Below, piece by piece: positions 18,401 to 27,703 of a DNA stretch of 64,000 bases. Numbering within the stretch: the first letter of the stretch is position 1; each line of letters starts with the position of its first letter. Under the pieces are notes generated by a model. It worked only from the letters and a program-made list of their open reading frames with translations. It was not told the DNA's origin and searched no databases. Source of the DNA: Paraburkholderia caffeinilytica (lineage in GTDB: Bacteria > Pseudomonadota > Gammaproteobacteria > Burkholderiales > Burkholderiaceae); the NCBI RefSeq assembly GCF_003368325.1, contig NZ_CP031466.1, forward strand, positions 2,108,001-2,172,000, written 5' to 3'. Both the position numbers and the translations under genes were made by a program.

Positions 18401-20617
18401 CTACGCAGCCTGCGCCAGCGTCAGGATCTGATCGGCCGACATGGCGCCACGATAGATGCGAAACTCGTCGATCGACCCGCTGAAGAACGGGTCGCCGGCA
18501 TACTGCGAGCGTCCAATCCAGTTCTGTGCAGTCGAACCGACGCGCCACGGCGCGAACACAACATCGGTCGCGCTGCCGATCACACTGCCGTTCAGATACA
18601 GCGTCGCGGTCGTGCCCGATAGCGTCACGGCCACGTGCGCCCATTGTCCCGTTGGCAGCGCTGCGTTGCCGTTGATGCCGCGCTCGCCGTGCCCGCCATT
18701 GGTCGTAATCGCAAAGCGCATGACGCCGCTGGAGTTCTTCGGCGTGAGGAACAGGTAGCGTCCCGTACCTGCGCCGAAATCGAAGATGCGGGTCCATGCG
18801 TTGCCGCCGTTCCAGAAGACCCAGGCGGCGATGGTGATGTCCGACACATCGGCGACGACGTTGTTGGGAAGGCTGACGTAGCCGCTTGAGCCGTCGAGCG
18901 ACACGGCGTTACCGGCCCGGCCCGCCACATGCGTCGCGCCGCCGACGAGCGTGCCCGTATGGCCGTTGCCCGTCGCGTCGGCGGCGCTCGTGCCGGCTGT
19001 TTCGTTGAACGTCAGATACGTATGCGGTTGCACCGCCGTCACTGCGACCACCTCTGACGAGTTTGCGCTTTCGCCGGACGCTGTCTGCGCGCTCACGACG
19101 TAATACCATGTGCCCGCCGACGGCGTGTCCGTGTACGTCGACGGATCGGTAATGCCGCTCGCAATGAGCGCGTACGATCCGCCTGAACTGGACGCGCGCT
19201 TCACGTTATAGCTCGTGCCGTTAGCGACGCCCCACCAGGACAGCACGACCTGTCCCGCGCTCGGGAACGCTGTGAGACCGCTCGGCGCAGTGGCGGGCGC
19301 GACCGCGTCGCGCGTGCAGGTGAGCGTGCCGTAGCCAAGTTGATCATAGCCGCCGCTGGATGTGCCGTAGTCGCCGCCGCCGCCTTCGGGCTGGATCGCC
19401 ATCGCGAACTTTGTCGACCATGGCGCCGCGAGACCTTTGCGATTCACGTAGTGGTTGTAGACGAGCGCCCAGCAAGGCCGGATCGTGCCCTGCGAGGCGG
19501 TTGAAAAACCCGTTTGCGTCACGTCGACATTCGAATAGGTCATGTACGGCACGGTGAGATAGGTGCCGTCGGCCTGCACAAGATTTGCCTTCGCCACGTA
19601 TTCCGCGCCGGCGAGAAAGCGGTTGTTGTCATATCCGTACAGGTCGATGCCCTGATTCCACGCCATTTCGCAGATTGCACCGCCAAGCGCGATGCCGAGC
19701 GTGTTATGCCCCTGGTCGCGGCCCGTCTCCTGCCATTGCCCGAGATAGCCGGGGTGCAGGTAATAGACCGCCTGGGCTATCGCACCGTTACCGGCCCCAT
19801 CGATAAAGTAGTTGGCCGCCTGATCGAACAGGGTGTGGTCGTCGCATAGCACACCGATTGCCATGATCGACGCCATGTTGCATAAGTCCCAGTTGGCCCA
19901 GTAGTGCGTGATGTCGGTGTTGTTGTGCCGATTGAGAAAGTCGACGTTGATGGGATAGAAGATGTTGAGCATCATCGACTGGAACGCCGCAAAGTCGGTC
20001 GCGGTCCAGCCCGAATAGCTGCGCATGATTTCGCCGGCATTCGCGAACTCGTAGCCGTAAATGCCGGCCGCGAGATCGACGTTGCTATCGCCGCCGAGGC
20101 GCTGCAACGTCGAAGACCAGGCGTTCATGATCTGCACGGCCTTGTCGGCGTAAGCCGTGTCGCCCGTTACTTTCCAGTACAGCGCGCAGGCATAGGCCGC
20201 TGCGATGTCGTTGTACAGCACGGGATAGTTTTGCGAGCCGCTGCCCCCGCGATCGACTTCGACCTGCGGGCGCGGCGACCACGACAGCCTTGTGTGGCCG
20301 TTAGCGATCAGCCGCTTCCAGCCGTCATACCAGGGGGATGCCTGCCCGGTGACTTTCTGCGCCATGCGGTCGAAGTCGGCCTGCGTATGCAGCAGCCCAG
20401 GATGAACGAATGCGCCGCTCGTCGCGATGTCCGTCGCACCGTTCGCGACATGGGCCAACGTCACACTCGAGGTGGCTGCCAGGCTTGTCGCACGACTCAC
20501 GGCCACGGCCGCAGCAGGGCTACCCCCACCACCGCAGGCCGACAGCGCGAGCGCGCCAAGACTATACAGAAAGCTTCGCCGCGAAACGCCTTTGATCTGA
20601 TCGTTGTTGCTCGTCAT
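18401..20617 (-). CDS. Exported alginate-lyase-family lipoprotein with FnIII and LamG domains
   Basis: A 738-residue multidomain protein. RRSFL at 13-17 with a following LSAC at 25-28 indicates Tat export and lipidation at Cys 28. Residues about 70-400 form an alpha/alpha toroid of the alginate lyase/PL5-like family (HYWANWDLCNMASI, ETGRDQGHNTLGIALGGAICEMA). A fibronectin III-like domain lies at about 430-525 and a concanavalin/LamG domain at about 535-735. It probably degrades a uronic-acid polysaccharide at the outer membrane or periplasm. The start at 20617 has AGGA upstream; an in-frame extension to 20698 lacks a signal. It is monocistronic, converging on the kinase gene. Confidence 0.8.
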   Translation of the reverse strand: MTSNNDQIKGVSRRSFLYSLGALALSACGGGGSPAAAVAVSRATSLAATSSVTLAHVANGATDIATSGAFVHPGLLHTQADFDRMAQKVTGQASPWYDGWKRLIANGHTRLSWSPRPQVEVDRGGSGSQNYPVLYNDIAAAYACALYWKVTGDTAYADKAVQIMNAWSSTLQRLGGDSNVDLAAGIYGYEFANAGEIMRSYSGWTATDFAAFQSMMLNIFYPINVDFLNRHNNTDITHYWANWDLCNMASIMAIGVLCDDHTLFDQAANYFIDGAGNGAIAQAVYYLHPGYLGQWQETGRDQGHNTLGIALGGAICEMAWNQGIDLYGYDNNRFLAGAEYVAKANLVQADGTYLTVPYMTYSNVDVTQTGFSTASQGTIRPCWALVYNHYVNRKGLAAPWSTKFAMAIQPEGGGGDYGTSSGGYDQLGYGTLTCTRDAVAPATAPSGLTAFPSAGQVVLSWWGVANGTSYNVKRASSSGGSYALIASGITDPSTYTDTPSAGTWYYVVSAQTASGESANSSEVVAVTAVQPHTYLTFNETAGTSAADATGNGHTGTLVGGATHVAGRAGNAVSLDGSSGYVSLPNNVVADVSDITIAAWVFWNGGNAWTRIFDFGAGTGRYLFLTPKNSSGVMRFAITTNGGHGERGINGNAALPTGQWAHVAVTLSGTTATLYLNGSVIGSATDVVFAPWRVGSTAQNWIGRSQYAGDPFFSGSIDEFRIYRGAMSADQILTLAQAA

Positions 20618-21104
20618 ATCGTCCTTTTGCTTTTTGAGTGGTGGGTGAACCTCGATCCGAAGGCGGGATACCGACCGGCGATCGCGTCGCCATGCCATGG
20701 AATACGTCGGCGAATACTATTCGCAAACGTTTGCCTTCGTAGCCGGCATGAGCATGACCGGCCCCACCTTGTTATCGGACGGAGATGCCTCCCCGCGCAA
20801 TGAAAATAGCGTACGGATATGCTGAATATTTCGTAAGGAAAAGCTGACTGTGTTTGCGAGGCGCAGTTTGCGTTTGAGCGCGCCATGTGCGTATGCGACG
20901 TCCGAGGACGGTGGTCAAAGCGGAGGCGCTCGCGCCATCAACTCATCCGCTTGAAAAGTCACTACGCCGATGCCGGCCGTGTGTTGGCCGGCCGGCGAAG
21001 GAAGCTGCACGCCGTTAAGCGAGAAGGCGCACGCGTGCCGTTCGACACGAGTGCGCCATCCCTTCATCGCCGGACCGCCAATTAGCAGGGACTAGCCGTC
21101 CCGC
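20618..21104. other. Gap between porin end and lyase start
   Basis: There is no convincing gene; a 66-codon plus-strand frame near 20885 has arginine-rich, shadow-like composition. The segment should contain the promoter of the lyase gene and the 3' region of the porin transcript, including the GC-rich hairpin at 20972-20992. Confidence 0.45.
20972..20992 (-). terminator. GC-rich stem-loop downstream of porin
   Basis: A perfect 7-bp inverted repeat, GCCGGCC with GGCCGGC and a 7-base loop, lies about 110 bases after the porin stop. It has no T-run, so it could be a factor-dependent or weak terminator. Confidence 0.35.
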
Positions 21105-22256
21105 TCAGAACTTGTGGCGCAGTGCGACCCGCAAGACGAATTGCGAGTTTGTCGACGACAAGTCGGCGGCGCCCGGAACATAGGCGGAGTCGAGAACCGT
21201 GCCGGTCTTGTCGCCGCCCACGCGCTGGTATGCGCCCTGAGCATAGACGTCCGTACGCTTCGACAGATTATAGTCAGCCATCAGGCCCACTGACTGGTAG
21301 TTCGGGTGCAGCGTTCCACTCGTCGCATTGAAGCTCGTTCGCGTATAGCTGTATACAGCCCCGACATAGAACGCCGGCGTGAACTGGTACTTCGCATTGA
21401 CTTCGAAGTTGTCGAATCTGAGGGACGACAGGGTCGCACCGTTAGCCGGCGTAATCGTGCCGACGTAGCCGGAACTCTGTGGCTGGCTAACGTTCGTATT
21501 CGTATAAGCGAACCCGAGGGTGGCGCTGCCGAACGTGTAGTTGACACCCGCGCCGAACACACGCAGACGTGTGGCGACAAAGTTCTCGTCTCCGCCGTTG
21601 TTGATTGCGCCACCCGAGCTCGCCGACGGGTTGTTCGCCTGAAGATAGGCTGCGGCCAGCAGCAGCCCGCCGTTCACGTATTGCGCTCCAACGCTGTACT
21701 GACGATTGTTCGCGAAGTTCGTGTCGTTGCTGAAGCTATAGGTTCCGCCGAACTGGAATCCGGCAAGCGTCGGACTCGTGTACTTGACCGTGTTGTTGAC
21801 CCGGAACGTGTTGTCCGTATTGTCGTTGTCGTACGGATGGGAGAACAGATAGCCGCCCCAGTTTCCGTTCGCCGTGGTCTGCGCGAGATAGTCGACCAGC
21901 GAATCGTATTGCCGCCCGAGTGTGACCGTACCGTACGTGTCTTGCGCGAGACCGACGTAGGCCTGTCGACCGAATGCGAGGCCACCCTGGCCCAGCTTGC
22001 CGTTGTTCACGTTGAAGCCGCTCTCGATCTGAAAGACCGTCTTGAGGCCGCCGCCCAGATCCTCGGCGCCTTTCAGCCCCCAACGGCTCCCCTGCACATA
22101 GCCGCTTTGCAGTTGATACGCGTGTCCCGTTCCAGCGTTGTTCGTGTAGTTAATGCCTTCGTCGATCACGCCGTATAACGTGACCGTATTCTGCGCAAAA
22201 ACCGGTACCGAAAGCGTCATCGTCAATGCCGACGCCAGCAGCTTTATATTTCGCAT
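21105..22256 (-). CDS. Gram-negative trimeric porin (Burkholderia OpcP/OmpC-like)
   Basis: A 383-residue outer-membrane porin with a Sec signal peptide (MRNIKLLASALTMTLSVPVFA) and the mature start QNTVTLYGVIDEGINY. It has alternating beta strands and ends in a terminal aromatic (LRVALRHKF), the beta-barrel assembly signal. RWGLKGAEDLGGGLKTVFQIESGF and the FGRQAYVGL motif are diagnostic of the betaproteobacterial general porin family. I use the ATG at 22256 because it directly begins the signal peptide; an in-frame ATG at 22298 would add 14 residues. It sits alone, with a long AT-rich upstream region where its promoter must lie. Confidence 0.93.
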   Translation of the reverse strand: MRNIKLLASALTMTLSVPVFAQNTVTLYGVIDEGINYTNNAGTGHAYQLQSGYVQGSRWGLKGAEDLGGGLKTVFQIESGFNVNNGKLGQGGLAFGRQAYVGLAQDTYGTVTLGRQYDSLVDYLAQTTANGNWGGYLFSHPYDNDNTDNTFRVNNTVKYTSPTLAGFQFGGTYSFSNDTNFANNRQYSVGAQYVNGGLLLAAAYLQANNPSASSGGAINNGGDENFVATRLRVFGAGVNYTFGSATLGFAYTNTNVSQPQSSGYVGTITPANGATLSSLRFDNFEVNAKYQFTPAFYVGAVYSYTRTSFNATSGTLHPNYQSVGLMADYNLSKRTDVYAQGAYQRVGGDKTGTVLDSAYVPGAADLSSTNSQFVLRVALRHKF

Positions 22257-22992
22257 AGTAAAGACCCCAAACAGGAATATTGGATTTATGATTAACACCG
22301 ACTTAACCGCAATGACCGCTCATTGATCCGGTCAGTAACGGAAGCCTTCTCCACCACTCTCCGGCACTGCTCCGCCAAAGACATTTCTTCCGTCAAATGC
22401 CTGTTGCGCAGCTTTTACCCAATCTTACGAATAGGCGGATCGGAGCTTATCAAGCCAAATTTTCATATCCAGCTATGTTTTCTCCATGCTTTGCCCTACT
22501 TCTGGTTATGCAAAATATTTCGCCCATCCCAGGACATTCCCTATAACAGGGTTCCTCATTAAATATTCAAAGACCTGGTTGAAACTCCGCTTTTTTTCCG
22601 TCAACCCCTGATGACGCTGACGTTGCGCAGAACTTCCGGCTGAAGCGCCTCTTCGGCCACCACGACACACTCGGCCTTGCATTACCAAAAGTAGGGAAAA
22701 GCAGGCAGAAAATGTAGCTGGATCGATCAAATTGGCTTGATACGCTGCATCTCATGCATCAAGCGGAGGCGGGCAGCACTCGGTCGGCATAATTGTTCTT
22801 TTATGCGACGAATCATCTTCTGCTGTTCGCCCGGCAGCCTTGCAGCTTTCATAGTCGACAGCGGTATCCCGTTGCGTGCTGAAGCTTGCCGGGGATGTTC
22901 AGTCAGACGCGATCCTGACCCCTGGTGTGGGGTGAGTCTGGAAGACAAGGTCGCGGGCTTGATTTCTTGAACTCGCCAGTTGGGAATACAGA
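22257..22992. other. Long AT-rich gap between porin and proV
   Basis: No supported gene was found; short frames here lack ribosome sites and family features. The region is visibly more AT-rich than its surroundings. It carries two 66-bp imperfect inverted arms (22446-22511 and 22679-22744), and it must hold the divergent promoters for the porin and the proVWX operon. Confidence 0.55.
22446..22744. repeat. 66-bp inverted repeat pair flanking a 167-bp core
   Basis: The arm at 22446-22511 aligns without gaps to the reverse complement of 22679-22744. Shared blocks include TATCAAGCCAA, ATCCAGCTA, TTTTCT, TGCTTT, CCCTACTT and TGGT; roughly three quarters of positions match by eye. The similarity stops at ATGCAA on the inner side. 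The shape is that of a degenerate miniature transposable element or an inverted duplication. No target-site duplication is evident. Confidence 0.7.
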
Positions 22993-24282
22993 ATGAACCC
23001 TAACCTGACATTTGCGCCGGGAGATATGTTGAGCCCGGGCACAATGGAAGCGGAAGACGTTGCAGCGGCAGTCGAACCTGTCGCGGTTTCCGGGACCGGC
23101 ATTCTTACGGTTAAAAACCTGTCGAAAATCTTCGGGCCGAAGCCCGAGCGTGCCGCCGAGCTGATAAAGCAAGGTCTTGGCCGCAACGAGATTTTCGAGC
23201 AGACCGGCAACATGGTGGCGGTCAACGACGTCAGCCTCAGCGTCAAGGCGGGCGAGATCTTTGTTGTCATGGGTCTCTCGGGTTCCGGCAAGTCAACGCT
23301 GGTTCGATTGCTCAACCGGCTGATCGAGCCGACGTCCGGCCAGGTCATTCTCGAAGGCCGCGACATTGCGCCCATGTCCACGCTGGAATTGCGTGACGTG
23401 CGCCGCAGGAAGATGGCGATGGTGTTTCAGTCATTCGCGCTTCTGCCGAACCGTACGGTCCTGGACAACATCGCGTACGGACTCGAAGTTGCCGGCATCA
23501 AGAAGGCGCAGCGTTACGAAATCGCGCGTACCGCGCTCACGCGAGTCGGTCTCGGCTCGTACGAAAAGCTGCTGCCCAGCGAGCTATCCGGCGGCATGCA
23601 GCAGCGAGTGGGCCTCGCACGTGCGCTCGCCGTCAATCCCGCAGTCCTCCTGATGGACGAAGCGTTCTCGGCGCTGGACCCGCTGATCCGCTTCGAAATG
23701 CAGAGCGAGCTTCTGCGGCTTCAGAAAGAAGAGCAGCGGACAATCGTCTTCATTTCGCACGACATCGAAGAAGCCATCAAGATTGGCGGCCGGATCGGCA
23801 TCATGAAGGATGGCTGCCTGATCCAGGTCGGCACGCCTGCTGAACTCATCCAGTCGCCCGCGGACGCGTACGTGCGGGACTTCTTCCGCAACGTCGATGT
23901 TTCCCGGTTCCTCAAGGCATCCAGCCTGATGACAAAGATCGAGCGGGGTCTCATTTCCTGCGACGTCGGCACATCGTCGGAACGTTACCTCAATCCGCTC
24001 ATCGATAGCGGTGTCGAATGCGGCTATGTCTGCGACGAATCGGGCCGATATCAGGGCTGCGTCACGCCAGCTTCCCTGCATAAGTCCGGTACGCGCCCCG
24101 TGCGCGACGCCCTGCTCCCAGACGTGAATGCGGTTTCGCTGGACGCGGACCTGCATCAACTGGCCGCTGTTGCGTTGAGCCAGGATCACGACGTGCCCGT
24201 TACCGACACGGCAGGCAAGCTCGCAGGCGTGGTGTCCTGCCGGACGATACTCAAGCAGGTTATGGAACGGAGAGCAGCATGA
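22993..24282 (+). CDS. proV: Glycine betaine/proline ABC transporter ATP-binding protein
   Basis: A 429-residue ATPase of the ProV/OpuAA family. Walker A GLSGSGKST is at about 94-102, the Q loop lies in MVFQSFALLPNRTVLDNIAYGLEV, the signature LSGGMQQR is at 198-205, and Walker B LLMDEAFSALDP is at about 219-230. The N-terminal SKIFGPKPERAAELIKQGLGRNEIFEQTG is specific to ProV. A C-terminal CBS-like region (from about 290) usually senses ionic strength. It drives import of quaternary ammonium compounds with the following permease, whose ATG overlaps its stop (ATGA). It opens the betaine block. Confidence 0.95.
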   Translation: MNPNLTFAPGDMLSPGTMEAEDVAAAVEPVAVSGTGILTVKNLSKIFGPKPERAAELIKQGLGRNEIFEQTGNMVAVNDVSLSVKAGEIFVVMGLSGSGKSTLVRLLNRLIEPTSGQVILEGRDIAPMSTLELRDVRRRKMAMVFQSFALLPNRTVLDNIAYGLEVAGIKKAQRYEIARTALTRVGLGSYEKLLPSELSGGMQQRVGLARALAVNPAVLLMDEAFSALDPLIRFEMQSELLRLQKEEQRTIVFISHDIEEAIKIGGRIGIMKDGCLIQVGTPAELIQSPADAYVRDFFRNVDVSRFLKASSLMTKIERGLISCDVGTSSERYLNPLIDSGVECGYVCDESGRYQGCVTPASLHKSGTRPVRDALLPDVNAVSLDADLHQLAAVALSQDHDVPVTDTAGKLAGVVSCRTILKQVMERRAA

Positions 24283-25190
24283 ACTCGTCAGTCATCGGGA
24301 AATTTGCAGAAAACGGCGTCAATTTTCTCTTTCAGCATTTCCGGGGCGGCTTCGACGCTTTCTCCGCCTCACTGGGTGCGGTAATCAAGCTGCTGCAGGA
24401 CGGACTGGCTGCGATTCCGTTTGTTGCGATGCTCGTGATCCTCGTGGCATTTGCGTTGTGGCGGCGCGGTATCGTGTTTTCGGTCTTCGTCGGCCTGGCA
24501 CTGCTCGCCATTCAATACATGGGTCTGTGGGCCCAAACGGTTTCGACTCTGGCACTCGTTATCGCCGCGACCTTCTTTAGCCTGGTGGTAGGTGTGCCGC
24601 TCGGCATCTGGGGCGCTCGCAACAAACGGGTGGAAATGATTCTGCGCTCGCTGCTCGATTTCATGCAGACGATGCCCGCCTTCGTCTATCTGATCCCGGC
24701 GGTCATTCTGTTCGGCTTGGGACGCGTCCCGGCGGTGATTGCCACCATCGTGTTTGCCATGCCGCCGGTCGTACGCCTCACGACTCTGGGTATCCGGCAG
24801 GTGCGCGAGGAATTGCTGGAAGCGGGCCGCGCCTTCGGCAGTACGGACATGCAGCTTCTCTGGAAAATCCAGCTGCCGAATGCGCTGCCTTCAATCATGG
24901 CCGGTGTGAATCAGACCATCATGATGGCGCTTTCGATGGTCGTGGTGGCGTCGATGATCGGCGCCGGCGGACTGGGCGAGTATGTGCTGAGCGGCATTCA
25001 GCGTCTCGACATCGGAATCGGCTTCGAAGGGGGACTCGGCGTCGTGTTGCTTGCCATCGTGCTCGACCGCTTGACGGAGAGTTTTGGCGTGAAGGCGAAG
25101 AAGGCAAAGAAGGCCAAACGCGTCACGCCCGGAGTCACACCCGGCGCGGGAACGGCAAAGGCCGGCACAAACGCCGCGGCGCGAACCTGA
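24279..25190 (+). CDS. proW: Glycine betaine/proline ABC transporter permease
   Basis: A 303-residue inner-membrane permease of the ProW/OpuAB type. The transmembrane domain contains FMQTMPAFVYLIPAVILFGLGRVPAVIATIVFAMPP and the EAA-like loop EELLEAGRAFGSTDMQLLWKIQLPNALPSIMAGVNQ that contacts the ATPase. The C-terminus is a Lys/Ala-rich tail (about 270-303). It overlaps proV by 4 bases, and the binding-protein gene follows after 135 bases, so all three probably form one transporter. Confidence 0.95.
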   Translation: MNSSVIGKFAENGVNFLFQHFRGGFDAFSASLGAVIKLLQDGLAAIPFVAMLVILVAFALWRRGIVFSVFVGLALLAIQYMGLWAQTVSTLALVIAATFFSLVVGVPLGIWGARNKRVEMILRSLLDFMQTMPAFVYLIPAVILFGLGRVPAVIATIVFAMPPVVRLTTLGIRQVREELLEAGRAFGSTDMQLLWKIQLPNALPSIMAGVNQTIMMALSMVVVASMIGAGGLGEYVLSGIQRLDIGIGFEGGLGVVLLAIVLDRLTESFGVKAKKAKKAKRVTPGVTPGAGTAKAGTNAAART

Positions 25191-25325
25191 CCGGCGGTAT
25201 CGCATCGCGGCTGCGGTGCGATCGCCACAGGCAGTAGGTAGTAGGGAGTTCGGAGACCAGACACGCCAGCTATTGCAGCGGCCGTCAGATTTTCAAAAAA
25301 TTTCATTATCACGTAGGAGTACTGT

Positions 25326-26207
25326 ATGGACAGCAATGTGTTGAAGTCGCTTGTTGCGAAACTGGCGGTGTCGGCGGTCGTTACCATGGTTGCCGGTGTG
25401 GGGTCGGCGGTCGCGGCTGAACCTGTCAAGATGGCGGTCACCAACTGGGCCGACGTTCTGGCCGTGGCCAATGTGGCCAAATACGCTCTGGAGACGAGCC
25501 TCAAGCAGCCGGTGCAGTTTGTTCAGGCCGACATCGGCATCCAGTACCAGGGCGTGGCCCGCGGCGACCTCGACATCATGGTGGGCGGCTGGCTGCCGGT
25601 GACTCACGCAACGTACTACGCGAAGTACAAGAACGATATGGACGACGTCAGCGTCATCTATACCGGCGGCAAGAACGGTTGGGCTGTGCCGGCGTACATT
25701 CCCGAGTCCCAGCTCTCGTCGATTTCCGATCTGGAGAAGCCTGATGTCAAGAGCAAGCTGAACGGCACCGTCCAGGGTATCGAGCCCGGCGGCGGTCTGA
25801 TGCAGGCGTCCGAAAAGACCATCAAGGCATACGACCTGAACGGCTACAACCTGCAATCGTCGAGCGAAGCCGGCATGCTCGCAGGCGTGCAGCGCGCTTA
25901 TCAGTCGAAGCAATGGATCGTGGCCACGGTCTGGAGCCCGCATTGGCTTTTCCAGAAGTGGCAGATGCGTTATCTCAAGGATCCCAAGGGCACGCTGGGC
26001 GGCGAGGAGCAGGTTCACGCCTTCGCATCCAAACAGTTCGCCGCCAAGTTTCCGCAAGCGGACGTTTTCTTCAAGCATTTCAAGCTGACGCTCGCTGACG
26101 TCGAGGCCATCGAGTTCGAGGGCAACGCCACGAACGACTATGCGACCGCAGCGAAGAAATTCGTCGACGCGCATCCGGAAAAATTGAAGGCCTGGCTGCA
26201 GCAATAA
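25326..26207 (+). CDS. proX: Glycine betaine-type periplasmic binding protein
   Basis: A 293-residue exported protein of the OpuAC/ProX family. A signal peptide (LAVSAVVTMVAGVGSAVAA) precedes the mature sequence EPVKMAVTNWADVLAVANVAKYALE. Trp-containing segments (IMVGGWLPVTHATYYAKYK, ATVWSPHWLFQKWQMRYL) fit the aromatic cage that binds a quaternary ammonium head group. GTAGGAG lies just before ATG 25326. The ligand may be glycine betaine, proline betaine or a related sulfonium; the downstream catabolic genes suggest the substrate is degraded as well as accumulated. Confidence 0.92.
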   Translation: MDSNVLKSLVAKLAVSAVVTMVAGVGSAVAAEPVKMAVTNWADVLAVANVAKYALETSLKQPVQFVQADIGIQYQGVARGDLDIMVGGWLPVTHATYYAKYKNDMDDVSVIYTGGKNGWAVPAYIPESQLSSISDLEKPDVKSKLNGTVQGIEPGGGLMQASEKTIKAYDLNGYNLQSSSEAGMLAGVQRAYQSKQWIVATVWSPHWLFQKWQMRYLKDPKGTLGGEEQVHAFASKQFAAKFPQADVFFKHFKLTLADVEAIEFEGNATNDYATAAKKFVDAHPEKLKAWLQQ

Positions 26208-26297
26208 ATCACGTTGTTTTCGCCGTGGGCGCAGGCGTATCGGCCGCTCACGGCGTTGCATCACCCGTTTCACATGAATTAATTCCGGAGTGACCAC

Positions 26298-27593
26298 GTG
26301 AACGAGAACTCACGCTTTTTTGCTGAAACTCTCCAGAGCCGTGACCCCGTCATCGCATCAGAGATTGCGTTGGAGTTGCGTCGCCAGCAAACCCAGATTG
26401 AACTGATCGCCTCCGAGAACATTGTCTCGGCCGCGGTGATGGAAGCGCAAGGCACCGTCCTCACCAACAAATACGCGGAAGGATATCCGTCAAAACGGTA
26501 CTACGGCGGCTGTGAGCATGTGGACAGGATTGAGGCGCTGGCCATCGACCGCGTGAAAGCGCTGTTCGATGCCGAATACGCGAACGTGCAACCTCATTCG
26601 GGTGCCCAGGCCAACGGCGCGGTGATGCTCGCGCTGGTCAAACCGGGCGACACGGTGATGGGCATGTCGCTCGATGCCGGCGGACATCTGACGCATGGCG
26701 CGCGTCCCGCGCTTTCCGGCAAATGGTTCAACGCGGTCCAGTACGGCGTGAGTCCCGGAACGTACCGCATCGACTACGAGCAGGTGCGCCGGCTTGCCGA
26801 AGAGCATCGCCCCAAACTCATCATCGCGGGCTATTCGGCCTATCCGCGCGCGCTGGACTTTGCCGCGTTCCGCGAAATCGCCGATAGCGTGGGCGCATTG
26901 TTGATGGTCGACATGGCGCACATTGCCGGGATCGTCGCAGCGGGCAGACACGAAAACCCCGTTCGATTTGCGGACGTGGTGACGTCCACAACGCACAAGA
27001 CACTTCGCGGACCGCGCGGCGGCTTCATCCTCACCAACAACGGCGACCTGGCCAAAAAGATCAACTCGGCCGTATTCCCCGGCCTGCAGGGCGGTCCGCT
27101 CATGCACGTCATCGCCGGCAAGGCGGTCGCCTTCGGTGAAGCGCTTCGTCCGGAATTCACGACGTATATCGACCAGGTGCTGCGTAACGCCCAGACGCTC
27201 GGCAACGTCCTGACGTCGGGCGGCCTGAGCCTCGTCACCGGCGGGACCGACAACCATCTGTTGCTGGTCGATTTGCGCGGCAAGCGGCTCACCGGCACGC
27301 AGGCTGAAAAGGCCCTGGAGCGTGCGGGCATCACCTGCAACAAGAACGGCATTCCATTCGATACGGAGAGCCCGACAGTCACCTCGGGAATCCGCCTCGG
27401 CACGCCCGCCGGAACAACGCGAGGCTTCGGCACCGACCAGTTCGAGCAGGTCGGCCAGATGATTCTGGAGGTCCTGTCGGCGCTCGAACAGGAGCCCAAT
27501 GGCGATGACCAGGTCGAACGCGCGGTCCGCAGCCGCGTAAAAGATTTGTGCAGCCAGTTTCCGATTTACTCGCATGCTGAGGCACTCGTGTAA
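26298..27593 (+). CDS. glyA: Serine hydroxymethyltransferase
   Basis: A 431-residue PLP enzyme that interconverts glycine plus methylene-tetrahydrofolate and serine. Family landmarks are LIASENIVS at about 37-45, the GGCEHVD motif, [11 protein letters not shown], and the PLP lysine 234 in [16 protein letters not shown]. It starts at GTG 26298 after GGAG. It lies 90 bases after proX, an unusual place for a housekeeping copy. In Pseudomonas betaine catabolism a dedicated glyA turns the glycine made by successive demethylation into serine, using the released one-carbon unit; the same role is inferred here. Confidence 0.92.
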   Translation: MNENSRFFAETLQSRDPVIASEIALELRRQQTQIELIASENIVSAAVMEAQGTVLTNKYAEGYPSKRYYGGCEHVDRIEALAIDRVKALFDAEYANVQPHSGAQANGAVMLALVKPGDTVMGMSLDAGGHLTHGARPALSGKWFNAVQYGVSPGTYRIDYEQVRRLAEEHRPKLIIAGYSAYPRALDFAAFREIADSVGALLMVDMAHIAGIVAAGRHENPVRFADVVTSTTHKTLRGPRGGFILTNNGDLAKKINSAVFPGLQGGPLMHVIAGKAVAFGEALRPEFTTYIDQVLRNAQTLGNVLTSGGLSLVTGGTDNHLLLVDLRGKRLTGTQAEKALERAGITCNKNGIPFDTESPTVTSGIRLGTPAGTTRGFGTDQFEQVGQMILEVLSALEQEPNGDDQVERAVRSRVKDLCSQFPIYSHAEALV

Positions 27594-27599
27594 TCCGCC

Positions 27600-27621
27600 G
27601 GCAATTCGTCAACGAATTGCC
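27600..27621. promoter_or_regulatory. Perfect 10-bp palindrome after glyA
   Basis: Arms GGCAATTCGT and ACGAATTGCC are separated by two bases, immediately after the glyA stop and 83 bases before the next start. There is no T-run, so an operator or RNA-processing hairpin is more likely than a terminator. Confidence 0.45.
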
Positions 27622-27649
27622 AACGATTCTTGCCGGCTATCCCGGCAGC

Positions 27650-27682
27650 GCTTTGCACCTGCTTTGCACCCGCTTTGCACCT
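27650..27682 (+). repeat. 11-bp tandem repeat, three copies
   Basis: GCTTTGCACCT, GCTTTGCACCC and GCTTTGCACCT follow each other without gaps just upstream of the ribosome site (AGAGAG) of the DHDPS-family gene. They may be binding-site iterons or replication slippage. Confidence 0.75.
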
Positions 27683-27703
27683 TTCATACAAGAGAGAATT
27701 CAA

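Noticed and set aside
20885..21085. 66-codon plus-strand frame in the porin-lyase gap
   Set aside because: It has no ribosome site, a basic low-information composition and no neighbour logic.
22323..22755. Short frames within and around the 66-bp inverted repeat
   Set aside because: They are partly created by the repeat arms and show no transposase or other family motifs.
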